Positions 26,251 through 35,275 of a DNA stretch of 64,000 nucleotides are shown here, in pieces (position 1 is the stretch's first letter; the number at the start of each line of letters is the position of its first letter). This stretch comes from UBA4665 sp036388555 (GTDB lineage: Bacteria > Patescibacteriota > Saccharimonadia > Saccharimonadales > UBA4665): positions 124,001-188,000 of the forward strand of contig DASVRP010000004.1 in NCBI GenBank assembly GCA_036388555.1, written 5' to 3'. The notes under the pieces were generated by a model, which worked only from the letters and a program-made list of their open reading frames with translations, was not told where the DNA came from and made no database searches. The position numbers were made by a program, and so were the translations under genes.

Positions 26251-26922
26251 ATGGCAAAGATCACTCCGGTAAAACCGCTCCTTCTGCAGCTCTATGGATA
26301 TCCTGGCTCCGGCAAGACCTATTTTGCGCGCCAGTTCTGCGAGCACGTCCAGGCTGCTCATGTACAGGATGACCGCATCCGTTTCGAGCTGTTCGACAAG
26401 CCCCGCTATGACAAACAGGAAAACGATGTCATTACCCAGCTGATGGACTACATGACCGGTGAGTTCCTGGCGGCCGGCATCAGTGTCGTCTATGACACTA
26501 ACGCTATCCGCTACAACCAGCGCCATGCACTGCGTGACCTGGCCCGTAAGGCACATGCCCAACCGCTGCTGGTATGGCTGCAGGTCGATGCCGAAGGTGC
26601 CTACGCCCGGACGACCAAGCGTGACCGTCGCCGCAGCGATGACAAATATGCCGCCAACATCGACCGTGGCATGTTCGACGCAATCGCCGGGCGGATGCAG
26701 AACCCTCAGACGACAGAAGATTATATCGTCATCAGCGGCAAGCATGTCTTCAAGACGCAGATGAGCGCCGTTATCAAACGCCTGCACGAGCTCAACCTCA
26801 TCAGTACCGACGAAGCCCTGACCCATGTCGTCAAACCGGGCCTAGTCAACCTCATACCGAACCAGAACGCATCCGGCCCCGGCAGGGTCGACATGACGCG
26901 TCGCAACATCATGGTGCGATAG
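26251..26922 (+). CDS. P-loop kinase/ATPase (AAA_33-like)
   Basis: A Walker A motif (GYPGSGKT, about residues 16-23) starts a small P-loop NTPase of 223 residues. The conserved SVVYDTNAIRYNQR resembles the strand-3 Asp region of polynucleotide or zeta-type kinases, and RTTKRDRR resembles the lid arginines. The substrate is unknown. The YgjP-like gene follows six bases later, so the two may be in one operon. Confidence 0.75.
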   Translation: MAKITPVKPLLLQLYGYPGSGKTYFARQFCEHVQAAHVQDDRIRFELFDKPRYDKQENDVITQLMDYMTGEFLAAGISVVYDTNAIRYNQRHALRDLARKAHAQPLLVWLQVDAEGAYARTTKRDRRRSDDKYAANIDRGMFDAIAGRMQNPQTTEDYIVISGKHVFKTQMSAVIKRLHELNLISTDEALTHVVKPGLVNLIPNQNASGPGRVDMTRRNIMVR

Positions 26923-26928
26923 CCGCCG

Positions 26929-27639
26929 GTGGCCAGCAAGATATTCGAACTACCTGACATAGGGATGGTACGTGTCACCAAGCGCAGCGGCAGCCGCAAT
27001 CTGCGGATCAGCATCAGTGCAGCCGGCGAAGTGAAGGTTAACATACCCAGTTGGGCTCCCTACCAGCAAGGCGTCGATTTTGCGCTCTCCAAGGCTGATT
27101 GGATCCTCCACCATGTCCCCGACAAGCCGGCGCCGCTCCAGGAGGGCGACAGGATAGGCAAGACGCACCGGCTGCGCTTCGTATCTGCCGCCATTGACAG
27201 CCCGACCGCGAGGACGTACGGTACCGAGATCCGGGTGACCAAACCGAACGGAGTCGCTACATCCCGGGCGGATGTCCAGAAGGCCGCCCACCGGGCCAGC
27301 ATCCGGGCGCTCCGCAGCCAGGCCGAATCACTGTTGCCACAGCGGCTGCGGACATTGGCGGAGAGATACGGTTTCGAATACGGCAGCGTCAGTATCAGAC
27401 AGCTTAAAGGCAGATGGGGAAGCTGCGACAACAAGCAGAACATCGTCCTGAACCTCTTCCTGATGCAGCTACCTTGGGAACTGATAGATTATGTCCTGAT
27501 ACATGAACTGACGCACACCAAGCATCTTAACCATGGTGCGGATTTCTGGGATGAGTTCACGAGCCACATGCCGGACGCAAAAGCCCTGCGCACCCGGATC
27601 CACGCACGTAAACCGATATTACAGCCGTCTGCTGCGTGA
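26929..27639 (+). CDS. YgjP/WLM-type zinc metallopeptidase
   Basis: The DUF45 (YgjP-like) signature is clear: GRWGSCDNKQNIVLN, then the HExxH zinc site in LIHELTHTKHLNHGADFW near the C-terminus. The N-terminal half is a beta-rich domain. The start is GTG at 26929, six bases after the kinase gene. The family is broadly distributed and often sits near nucleic-acid enzymes; its substrate is not established. Confidence 0.85.
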   Translation: MASKIFELPDIGMVRVTKRSGSRNLRISISAAGEVKVNIPSWAPYQQGVDFALSKADWILHHVPDKPAPLQEGDRIGKTHRLRFVSAAIDSPTARTYGTEIRVTKPNGVATSRADVQKAAHRASIRALRSQAESLLPQRLRTLAERYGFEYGSVSIRQLKGRWGSCDNKQNIVLNLFLMQLPWELIDYVLIHELTHTKHLNHGADFWDEFTSHMPDAKALRTRIHARKPILQPSAA

Positions 27640-27667
27640 ATCCGCCGGCCTGTGGCATAATACGGTT

Positions 27668-28768
27668 ATGGCAAAATCCGATACAGCAGCGATTTTTGAC
27701 GCGCGACTGGAGCATGAACGTCTCCTCAGTCTTATCAACAGCATGGTAGATGGTGTCGTGGCCGTCGATGCACACAATAAGATCGATATCTATAATGGCT
27801 CCGCACTGAACATCCTTGACCTCAACAGCTCCATGAAGGGCCGGTCGATCAGTGATGTCTGCGCACTGATCGATGCGAATGGACAGTCGGTCGATATCGC
27901 GGATCTCATCCGAGGGGCTCAGACAGCGTTCGTCAGCCGTGATTACAGCCTGCGCTATATCGATGGCAGTACGATCCATCTGTATCTTAGTATCGCCCCG
28001 GTACACCTCGGATATGGCAAAGCTGGTGACCGCAACTATGTCATAGTACTGCGCGACATCTCACATGAAAAATCGCTGGAAGAGGAACGCGATGAGTTCA
28101 TCAGCGTGGTCAGCCATGAGTTACGGACGCCGATTACCATCGCCGAGGGCAATATCAGCAATGCTCAGTTCATCGTCAAGCGTGAGGGTGGCAACGAGCA
28201 GGTCAGGAAAGCGCTCGAGGACGCCCACCAGCAGACATTATTCCTTGCAGATATGATTAACGACCTCTCGACATTGTCCCGTGCCGAACATGGTACATTG
28301 ACGGTAGATATCGAATCGATCAATGTCCACGAACTGCTGGACGGTCTGGTGCGCAGCTACACTCCCGAAGCCACGCAGAAGGGCCTGCGCATTTACACTG
28401 AGTTCAGCCCGCACCTTGAGATGTTGCAATCAGGCAAACTGTACGTCCGGGAAGTGCTGCAGAACTTTATGACAAACGCCATCAAGTACACCGACAAAGG
28501 ACATGTCACCGTCGGCGCGAAGCCGGCCGACAAGGGGATTACTATCTGGATAGAAGATAGCGGCATCGGCATCAGTAAGAGCGACCAGGAGAAGATATAT
28601 GATAAGTTTTTCCGGTCGGAGAACTTTGAGACCCGCAAGACCAGCGGTACCGGCCTCGGACTGTACGTGACGATGAAGCTTGCCCGGCTGCTTCACGCCG
28701 ACATCGTGACCAAGAGCACGCTCGGCAAGGGTTCGAAGTTCACGATCTTCCTGCCTGATCTCCAGTAG
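27668..28768 (+). CDS. Soluble orphan sensor histidine kinase
   Basis: A PAS-like sensor domain (about residues 15-130; SMVDGVVAVDAHNKIDIYN) precedes a HisKA domain with the phospho-acceptor His in FISVVSHELRTPI and a HATPase domain with N, G1 and G2 boxes (NFMTNAIKYTD, EDSGIGIS, GTGLGLYV). No membrane segment is seen, so it should sense a cytoplasmic signal. No response regulator lies nearby. CATAAT at 27656-27661 is six bases before the ATG at 27668, so the mRNA should be leaderless. A longer frame reading back into the YgjP gene is not used. Confidence 0.9.
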   Translation: MAKSDTAAIFDARLEHERLLSLINSMVDGVVAVDAHNKIDIYNGSALNILDLNSSMKGRSISDVCALIDANGQSVDIADLIRGAQTAFVSRDYSLRYIDGSTIHLYLSIAPVHLGYGKAGDRNYVIVLRDISHEKSLEEERDEFISVVSHELRTPITIAEGNISNAQFIVKREGGNEQVRKALEDAHQQTLFLADMINDLSTLSRAEHGTLTVDIESINVHELLDGLVRSYTPEATQKGLRIYTEFSPHLEMLQSGKLYVREVLQNFMTNAIKYTDKGHVTVGAKPADKGITIWIEDSGIGISKSDQEKIYDKFFRSENFETRKTSGTGLGLYVTMKLARLLHADIVTKSTLGKGSKFTIFLPDLQ

Positions 28769-28790
28769 CGGGTTGTCCGTTGCTATTCAG

Positions 28791-30290
28791 TTAGATTTTT
28801 GGCAGATGTGGCGTCACATGCATCACCGGCACGCAGACGTTCCGTTCCTTCCAGATGACTTCACGGAATTCATATTTATACATTGAGACATGCTGCAGCC
28901 AGAGGGCGGCCAGGATGGTCGCCGGAAAAAGCAGGGATGCCAGCTTGGGGACGCGTTGACGGCTCAAGACCAGGACGCAGTGGTAGCTGGCAACGAGCAG
29001 CAATGCTGTGGCGAAGGATATGATGGCCGGCAACAGCCACTGCCGTCCGGCTAGAATGCTGAAGACCTGGGCAAAAGGTAATATACCGATCCCGATAAGC
29101 GCGGCGGCAGTCAAGGCGACGGATTCAGGCTTACGGTGCAATGATGGGTAATTTATCCGGACGATCCGGGCATGCTGCCCCTCCAGTGCTTCCCGGCTGG
29201 CTACGCCGAGGTAGCCGCCGCCCGGAATGAAACTGTATTGGTCGCCTTCGATGAGCCTGCCCGCAAAGTACGCTTCCGGCACGATCATCCGCCGGGCGGC
29301 TGCAAAACCACCAGCTTGTCGAAGTGACTTGGCCGCTATTAGCCAGCAGGCACTGGCGACGGGAGGACGGCCCAGCCAGCGGCGTGGTGGCATCAGTTCC
29401 CAGGCTGTCCGCATACTCTCGAGGAACCAGCCGGCGATATTCGGTGCATCATTGCGTGGCAGGACGCTGAGCATCGATTTCTGCCGGTTTACGGCGTAAC
29501 TGACCATCCGTCGCAAGCTGGTGGGTTCAAGTTCGAGTGACGTGCTGCAGAAGAGAATGTATGCCCCACTTGCAGCCTTGGCTAACGTGTCGTAGCTGTG
29601 GTTGCGCGCCAGCCACGAATCATCGACGTCACCACCCGGTATGAAGCGGACGCCGCGGTGGGCGAAGCTACGGATGATTTCGGATGTCCGGCGGTTCTGC
29701 GAGCAATCATCCAGCACCAGGACCTCGAGCTTCGGATAGTCGCTCGCCAGGACTGATTCAATGCATCTTAGCAGTTCGTCGGTCTCATTTCGGGCGGCGA
29801 CCGCGACGGTGACGCTTGGAAGGTGCTTATCCGACAGCGCTGTCACGGCTATGGACGCTGCGGCATGCTTACGGTGCTTACGGACCGACAGATAAACCAA
29901 GGTGCCGATCACTAGTTGCAGGCAGGCAACACCGGTCCATAAGATTTCAGGTGATGGTGCCACGTAATCCCAAATATGTCTAAGCAGATACAGCTCGGCC
30001 TGCGTACCTGCCAGCCAGACTGTCGTCCGCAGGCACACCCGCTTGAGGTACGACGGATGCATGCGGGCTTTCAGGGCGCGTAGGATATTTACGATACGGT
30101 ACAGACTCACGCAGCCCAGTAGCACGCTCAGTATAGATATATCAAGTATGAGGACATAACAGCTCAGAGCAGTTATGATGCCTATTGCAAATGCACTCAT
30201 GAGGTATCTTAGTTCGTCACGTTGTTTCGGGATCAGCGGCAAGGTCGCCTCAAGCACGACGGACAGAGCAAACATAAGCAGAAACGTCAT
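28791..30290 (-). CDS. Membrane GT2-family glycosyltransferase
   Basis: The 499-residue protein has N-terminal membrane segments, a GT-A domain and more membrane segments at the C-terminus. The GT-A domain (about residues 155-300) has VTVAVAARNETDELLRCIESVLASDYPKLEVLVLDDCS. The expected DxD is not obvious: the sequence there reads FCSTSLELEP, so activity could be altered. It may act on cell-surface glycans. It converges on the histidine kinase gene with a gap of 22 bases. Confidence 0.82.
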   Translation of the reverse strand: MTFLLMFALSVVLEATLPLIPKQRDELRYLMSAFAIGIITALSCYVLILDISILSVLLGCVSLYRIVNILRALKARMHPSYLKRVCLRTTVWLAGTQAELYLLRHIWDYVAPSPEILWTGVACLQLVIGTLVYLSVRKHRKHAAASIAVTALSDKHLPSVTVAVAARNETDELLRCIESVLASDYPKLEVLVLDDCSQNRRTSEIIRSFAHRGVRFIPGGDVDDSWLARNHSYDTLAKAASGAYILFCSTSLELEPTSLRRMVSYAVNRQKSMLSVLPRNDAPNIAGWFLESMRTAWELMPPRRWLGRPPVASACWLIAAKSLRQAGGFAAARRMIVPEAYFAGRLIEGDQYSFIPGGGYLGVASREALEGQHARIVRINYPSLHRKPESVALTAAALIGIGILPFAQVFSILAGRQWLLPAIISFATALLLVASYHCVLVLSRQRVPKLASLLFPATILAALWLQHVSMYKYEFREVIWKERNVCVPVMHVTPHLPKI

Positions 30291-30329
30291 GGTATAACTA
30301 TAGCATTACTACGGGGAACTAACAGCTGC

Positions 30330-30358
30330 TTGACCTCTGGAAGTATATAGCGTATGCT
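30330..30358 (+). promoter_or_regulatory. Promoter for secE-nusG leader
   Basis: TTGACC at 30330-30335 and TATGCT at 30353-30358 are separated by 17 bases. Transcription should begin near 30365, about 78 bases before secE and just before a terminator-like hairpin. Confidence 0.55.
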
Positions 30359-30379
30359 TGACCTAGCGTCGCAAAAAGT

Positions 30380-30404
30380 AACCTACTTCAATAGTAGGTT
30401 TTTT
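30380..30404 (+). terminator. Terminator hairpin inside the secE-nusG leader
   Basis: AACCTACT (30380-30387) pairs with AGTAGGTT (30393-30400) around TCAAT, followed by a T run to 30404. No plus-strand gene ends here, so it likely serves as an attenuator. Confidence 0.7.
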
Positions 30405-30442
30405 AAATTGCAGCACATATATCAGGTAACAGAAGGTGTGAG

Positions 30443-30901
30443 ATGGCTGAGGATACCGATCCCAAGGATAACAAAGCAGTTCCAGCAGATGATTCAACAG
30501 AGGGTACGACAGGATCGGCAGCCAAGCGCAAGCTCCGCGCTGCACCCGTAACGGTCCGGCAGCGGAATGAGAAGTTCCAACAGCAAAGACAGATCAAAGA
30601 GACGGCCAAACCAAGTGCATTCCGCACTTTCGTCAGGGGCTTCTTCTGGCCTCTCCGCAAGCTTGGCAGCCTGATCGTCGGCCTTGAACGCTTCAAATTC
30701 TTCCGCATCATCGGCAGGATAATCCTCCCCCGCTATATACGTAACAGCTGGAAGGAGCTGCGGCAGGTGACCTGGCCCAACTTCCGGACCTCATTGAAGC
30801 TGACCTACGCGGTCATCATCTTCTCCATCATCTTCGGTGCTATCGTCGCAGTCGTCGACTACATACTAGATAAATTATTCAAGGAGTTAATACTAAAGTA
30901 A
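30443..30901 (+). CDS. secE: Preprotein translocase subunit SecE with long N-terminal extension
   Basis: The C-terminal part shows the SecE core: amphipathic helix SWKELRQVTWPNF followed by one membrane helix (YAVIIFSIIFGAIVAVVDYIL). The first 95 residues are an extra, charged, Arg/Gln-rich domain, making the protein 152 residues long versus about 60 for single-helix SecE. Its stop overlaps the nusG start by one base. Confidence 0.92.
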   Translation: MAEDTDPKDNKAVPADDSTEGTTGSAAKRKLRAAPVTVRQRNEKFQQQRQIKETAKPSAFRTFVRGFFWPLRKLGSLIVGLERFKFFRIIGRIILPRYIRNSWKELRQVTWPNFRTSLKLTYAVIIFSIIFGAIVAVVDYILDKLFKELILK

Positions 30902-31449
30902 TGAGTATTTCTAAACGATACGATACAACTAAGCAGTGGTATGCCATCCATACCTACAGCGGTTACGAAGAAAAGGTCGCCGAGTCTATCCGCCAGCGAG
31001 CTGATTCGCTCGACATGAAGGACAAGATCTTCCAGGTCCTGGTACCCAAGGAAAAGATGATTGAGATCAAAAACGGCAAACGCCGTGTGGTCGAGAAGCG
31101 CATCTTCCAGGGTTATGTCATCGTCCAGATGAAAATGTCTGAGGACGCCTGGTACATCGTCCGTAATACCCCGTCTGTCACCGGCTTCGTCGGATCAGGT
31201 ACCGAACCGACTCCGCTTGGCAACGACGAGATCGAGAAGATCCAGAAACGCATGGGCCTTGAACAGCCGAAGCACAAGATCGACTACCGCATCGGTGAGG
31301 TCGTATCCATCACTGACGGACCGTTCAAGGGCTTTGACGGCGCCATCAACGAACTCGACCCCCAGAAGGGCAAGATCAAGGTTCTCGTCAACATGTTCGG
31401 ACGTGAAACACCGGTTGAACTCGACAGCCTGCAGGTCAAGCGCGTTTAG
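30901..31449 (+). CDS. nusG: Transcription termination/antitermination protein NusG
   Basis: NusG binds RNA polymerase and couples it to ribosomes or Rho. The NGN domain has WYAIHTYSGYEEKVAESI and FQGYVIVQM. A KOW motif is seen in VSITDGPFKGFDGAINELD near the C-terminus. The length of 182 is typical. It shares an operon with secE. Confidence 0.97.
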   Translation: MSISKRYDTTKQWYAIHTYSGYEEKVAESIRQRADSLDMKDKIFQVLVPKEKMIEIKNGKRRVVEKRIFQGYVIVQMKMSEDAWYIVRNTPSVTGFVGSGTEPTPLGNDEIEKIQKRMGLEQPKHKIDYRIGEVVSITDGPFKGFDGAINELDPQKGKIKVLVNMFGRETPVELDSLQVKRV

Positions 31450-31450
31450 G

Positions 31451-31484
31451 GCGTCTTAAACCGCAGCGGTTTGCACGTAGACGC
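31451..31484 (+). other. Stem-loop after nusG
   Basis: GCGTCT (31451-31456) pairs with AGACGC (31479-31484), enclosing AAACC/GGTTT. There is no T run, so it is not a classic terminator. It ends just before the next promoter. Confidence 0.45.
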
Positions 31485-31487
31485 AAC

Positions 31488-31516
31488 TTGACTTGAGACT
31501 GTTAAGTATATATAAT
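31488..31516 (+). promoter_or_regulatory. Consensus promoter of a leaderless lipoprotein gene
   Basis: TTGACT (31488-31493), a 17-base spacer and a perfect TATAAT (31511-31516) place the start of transcription at about 31523-31525, on the ATG of the next gene. Confidence 0.75.
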
Positions 31517-31524
31517 ATTACTTT

Positions 31525-32196
31525 ATGAATCACTATGCATTCAATTCGTTAGCCTTAGCAACGGCTGTTACTGTGGCCGGATGTAGTGCAGGCGAATCAC
31601 GGCCGGCACCAGATACTACTCCGTCGCCGGTCGTCAGTGCTAGCCCATGGTCCACTCCCGCGCTTACGCCAGATTTCACACCCTCGACAGGGGCTGAGCA
31701 GACATCTGTCAACGATAATGACGTGAAGTGCAATGACGAACAATTGAGCGCTGAGGTTGTAGCAGCAATCAAGGCCAGCAAAGGGGTTGATAGATCCTTT
31801 GCCCACCTGAAGAATGAGCTGGAATTCCCGGCCGTATCAGCTGCGGCTATTGCCGGTACGATATATTTCGAGTCGCAATCTGATCCGACATATGTCAGTC
31901 CAGAGGGCTATGGCAAGGGTCTGCTGGCATTATCACCCACAAATTGGCAGAGAGTTACGGTCTTCGCTGAAAAGCGTCAGGAGAAACCGCAGAACTTGGA
32001 AGTACAGCTCGACTATCTCGCACAGGACCTGGCAACAAATCCGCTGTTCGCAGAACTGCACCAGAAACTTCAGAAGCCAGATGGCCTCGGACAGGCTACA
32101 TCTGATTTCACAAATATACATCAGCGGCCATTCAATGGAATGCACTGCTTTCGGCTAGGAATGGCTGATGTTGTGCTCAGAGACCAGAAGCAGTAG
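31525..32196 (+). CDS. Lipoprotein with a phage-tail-lysozyme-like domain
   Basis: A signal peptide with the lipobox TVAGC predicts a lipid-anchored surface protein. A Pro/Thr/Ser-rich linker (about residues 20-60) follows. The C-terminal domain has AAIAGTIYFESQSDPTYV, GYGKGLLALSPTNWQRV and LEVQLDYLAQDL, a pattern like phage-tail lysozymes (GNLYAES...YGIAQW...LQTQLDFLWQEL). The Glu in YFES would be the catalytic acid. It may cut peptidoglycan, of the cell itself or of a host. The assignment rests on motif likeness only. Confidence 0.65.
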   Translation: MNHYAFNSLALATAVTVAGCSAGESRPAPDTTPSPVVSASPWSTPALTPDFTPSTGAEQTSVNDNDVKCNDEQLSAEVVAAIKASKGVDRSFAHLKNELEFPAVSAAAIAGTIYFESQSDPTYVSPEGYGKGLLALSPTNWQRVTVFAEKRQEKPQNLEVQLDYLAQDLATNPLFAELHQKLQKPDGLGQATSDFTNIHQRPFNGMHCFRLGMADVVLRDQKQ

Positions 32197-32216
32197 TCGG
32201 CTGTAGATACGTCCTA

Positions 32217-34415
32217 CTATATTGGTCTTGCGGAATCAATCCCAATATTGTCCAGTAGCACGCCTGCCGGCAGATCATCGGGTACCGTAACAGTTATCGA
32301 TCGCAACTGGCTGATATCGAAGTCGGGAATGCCGGCCAGGGATGCTGCCAAAGGAACGCTATGAGTCTGCAGAACCGGTTCGTGCGGTAATCCCGGCTGC
32401 AGGGCTTTCAGCTTGATGTACTGCCCGTCGATCGGTTGTCGTAGTTCCATGGCCGGTAACGACTTGAGTGTGGCGACGCGTCCCGAGCCGTCACGAAGTG
32501 ATATCTGCAGCGCAGCAGTCCGGGGCACTCGACTCTCCAGGGCGGCATCGAACCTCAATACGGAATCCAGGGTTACTTTTTGGATAGCTGCGGCAGGAAG
32601 CTCAACACTATATTGCTTGAGCCCCTGAGCCCCGCCACCAGCAGACCCGAGACGCAGTACTTTGCTGTCGCCGGGACCGCCACGCAATTGGAGCTTTCCG
32701 ACAGCTGACCGTGCCGATGGAACCACATCACCCTCGAAGTCCTGTACGTACGTGGTTGAGCCCGTGCTGTATTCATGTGTGTAATCCGTCTGGGGAAGTA
32801 GAGGCTGCGACCTTGCAGCCGCCTGAAGTAGGCCATCGTACTGACGGGAACCGCGCAGAGTTTTGTCGAGGAAAGTTGATGTATACACCTGGGCAATTTT
32901 TTGCTGTTCACCGGAGGCCAGCAGGTTACCGGTGCGCAGGAAATGTTTCGCGACACCCTGGCCGATATCATGCCGGCCCCAGTCTGAATTGAACTGGCCG
33001 TGGTTTGCGCCGGCTATATATACGGCGGATTTGATGCTGTCAGGATCAGTGCCAATCTGCGTGCGCTGATACTGGTTCAGGCCGCCGAAGGTCGTTACGT
33101 CGGCATCCTGTGCGCCCTGCAGCACCATATAATTAACGCCTGTCAGCTTGATTTTCTTACCGTCCGGCAGATACTGGGCATCGGACGGTGCCAATGCGAT
33201 CAGGCTTTTGATGCTGAAACCGTATTTGAATATGACATCCTTATTTTCAGGCAGGCTGGTTCGGTTGTTGAAATCAGCCGCAATGGCGATCGCCTCACCG
33301 CCACGTGAATGGCCCATCAGGGCTATGTGATCCATATCTACTTTACCGTTAAACGGATTGCCGGGCTGCGACGACCAGTCGCGCCATTGGCTAAGATGTT
33401 CCAGGAGTATCCAGCCGCGGGCGGCATTGACGTTGGCCAAACCGCCCATCTTATCGATGAGCCCGGTGTTCAGGAAATTCTCATCTACCGATGCAACTAT
33501 GTACCCGCGGCTAGCCAGCAGGTTTCCGAGATATGCGAAACCGCTGTCTGAAAATTGAACGGCGCTGTTGTTGCCGTGCACGATCAGGACGAGAGGGAAT
33601 TTTCCATCTGCAGCAGGGTACCATACGCGGCCATTGAGGGGTAATTTCGTCGCATCAAACCCCCACATCTTCGTGCGGGCATTTCCTGAAAAACCGCTCC
33701 AACCTGTGATGATTTCAGAGGCATCCACAGAAGACGTCCGGATCGCAACTTGTCGGTAGTCCGGGCGTTGGCGGTCATTCCCGCTGCCATACGTCAATGT
33801 TCTAACCTCGAACGTACCCTGGGTGGCAGGATTTGGCATGTCCGAATGCGCAGCCGCTGCCTTCTTATCACCGGAGGGTTTGTCCGTGCTGCCGGGACTG
33901 ACCAGCCATACAGTGGTGACAAGTACGGCCAGTAGCGCTACACCAGCTGCAACCAGTCGTGTCAGCCGTGCCCGTGAATGAAACAGTTTCCATTGATCCG
34001 AACGAAGAGAACCTACGACGCCACCGATGATACTCATCGTGACCACCAACAGTACTATGAACAGCGCCCAGGCTTTTGGACTGGCGCCGGCACCTGAAGT
34101 ACCCAGCATGATCAAGACGGTCAATACAGACCATATATACAGCTTGGGGACGCGCTTGAACCTGCCCAGGGTGACTGCTAACAATCCGGTAACAGCCAGG
34201 GCAGCGACTGCCGCGATGGCGAGGTTCATGCCGACTATGAGCAACGATGCCGTAAGTGCCTGCCGCATGATCTGTTCGCTGACCGACCACAGCCACATAG
34301 TAAAGCCGGCTGCAAGTACGAAGACTGCCGCGGTCCTCCAGGCTGCTGACGGCTCCCGGCGTGCAGGTTGTGGCTTATATGATTCTTTGTGTATGACTCC
34401 GGATGTATTTTTCAT
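32217..34415 (-). CDS. Membrane-anchored alpha/beta hydrolase with C-terminal beta domain
   Basis: The 732-residue protein has four or five membrane helices in the first 190 residues. An alpha/beta-hydrolase domain follows, with the oxyanion region LVLIVHGNNSA and the nucleophile elbow GHSRGGEA (Ser nucleophile). The catalytic His is likely in GANHGQF. The final 200 residues look like a beta-sandwich (DFEGDVVPSARSAVGKL). The domain order suggests an extracytoplasmic esterase or lipase held in the membrane. It follows the gene at 34470 in the same direction with a 54-base gap. Confidence 0.8.
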   Translation of the reverse strand: MKNTSGVIHKESYKPQPARREPSAAWRTAAVFVLAAGFTMWLWSVSEQIMRQALTASLLIVGMNLAIAAVAALAVTGLLAVTLGRFKRVPKLYIWSVLTVLIMLGTSGAGASPKAWALFIVLLVVTMSIIGGVVGSLRSDQWKLFHSRARLTRLVAAGVALLAVLVTTVWLVSPGSTDKPSGDKKAAAAHSDMPNPATQGTFEVRTLTYGSGNDRQRPDYRQVAIRTSSVDASEIITGWSGFSGNARTKMWGFDATKLPLNGRVWYPAADGKFPLVLIVHGNNSAVQFSDSGFAYLGNLLASRGYIVASVDENFLNTGLIDKMGGLANVNAARGWILLEHLSQWRDWSSQPGNPFNGKVDMDHIALMGHSRGGEAIAIAADFNNRTSLPENKDVIFKYGFSIKSLIALAPSDAQYLPDGKKIKLTGVNYMVLQGAQDADVTTFGGLNQYQRTQIGTDPDSIKSAVYIAGANHGQFNSDWGRHDIGQGVAKHFLRTGNLLASGEQQKIAQVYTSTFLDKTLRGSRQYDGLLQAAARSQPLLPQTDYTHEYSTGSTTYVQDFEGDVVPSARSAVGKLQLRGGPGDSKVLRLGSAGGGAQGLKQYSVELPAAAIQKVTLDSVLRFDAALESRVPRTAALQISLRDGSGRVATLKSLPAMELRQPIDGQYIKLKALQPGLPHEPVLQTHSVPLAASLAGIPDFDISQLRSITVTVPDDLPAGVLLDNIGIDSARPI

Positions 34416-34469
34416 ACCATCAGTATACCGTCCAAAGGTAGGATCCGGGTAGCGAATCTGAGGTTCTGG

Positions 34470-35189
34470 CTACGACGGCAGGAGCGTAAAGGGCTGTCGC
34501 TGTCCGGGTTTTGCGTATTTTTTGATTTCTACGAACCGTATGGCCGGCGCAAACGTATACATGTAGATGAGGCATAGACCAAAAATATAGCCGCCGATAC
34601 CGACGCGCCCAACAGCGGCTGCGCCTATCGCCAGTACAGTAACTACAACAACCACACCGCGGACATGGGAAGCGAAGCTGTTCGAAGCTGCGAAACAAAG
34701 CCGTACGGCGGCAAGCGGCCCCATGTTCCCATCTATCATATAGTAGGATGTTAGAAAAAGCCGCCTATAGACGATCAGGCCCGGGATGATCAGCAGCACG
34801 CCACCGGCAAGTACCAGACACGTAACAACGATATATGTCACAAGCCATGAGGGCAGCCGGCCCAATCCGGATCGGAAGCTGTGCCAGGTTGATTCCGGCA
34901 TATCTCTGACTGCGGCTAAGCGGGCCCGTATATAGCCTGGATATGCAGCCAGCAGCCATAGGAGGCCGATAGCCTGCAGGGTGATTCCAGTGACGGTCTG
35001 CGCATCAAGCCTGACATCAACTGTCTGGCTGCCGAAGTCGCCGCGGACAAATCCGCCCAATCCCACGAGCAGCGCCGGTGCCATCGAGAGCCATAACACC
35101 ATCAGAGCATGTTTGCGAAGCAATCCGATGCTTGGTCGGAACAGCCCGATACTGCCGTAAAGTCGGTCGTCACGGTGAGTTATCTGCAT
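34470..35189 (-). CDS. Polytopic membrane protein, 239 residues
   Basis: About five or six hydrophobic segments alternate with short loops (for example LVLAGGVLLIIPGLIVYRRLFLTSYYMID). The pattern IPGLIVYRRLFL-YYMID resembles the DUF975/YciC-type membrane families with glycerophosphoryl-diester-like loops, but no catalytic motif is seen. It is probably cotranscribed with the alpha/beta hydrolase downstream. Function unknown. Confidence 0.7.
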   Translation of the reverse strand: MQITHRDDRLYGSIGLFRPSIGLLRKHALMVLWLSMAPALLVGLGGFVRGDFGSQTVDVRLDAQTVTGITLQAIGLLWLLAAYPGYIRARLAAVRDMPESTWHSFRSGLGRLPSWLVTYIVVTCLVLAGGVLLIIPGLIVYRRLFLTSYYMIDGNMGPLAAVRLCFAASNSFASHVRGVVVVVTVLAIGAAAVGRVGIGGYIFGLCLIYMYTFAPAIRFVEIKKYAKPGQRQPFTLLPS

Positions 35190-35220
35190 ATATGTGCTAG
35201 TCTAGCATTCTCAGCAATTA

Positions 35221-35268
35221 TTGACGAAGTTCCGTACTGTAGTACCATAGCAGTACTAACTAGTACGG
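35221..35268 (+). promoter_or_regulatory. Promoter with repeated GTAC operator-like sites
   Basis: TTGACG (35221-35226) and TACCAT (35243-35248) form a promoter. The inverted repeat CCGTACT (35232-35238) ... AGTACGG (35262-35268) spans it, and two further AGTAC sites lie between. This looks like an operator for a repressor. Confidence 0.5.
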
Positions 35269-35275
35269 AGGCAGC

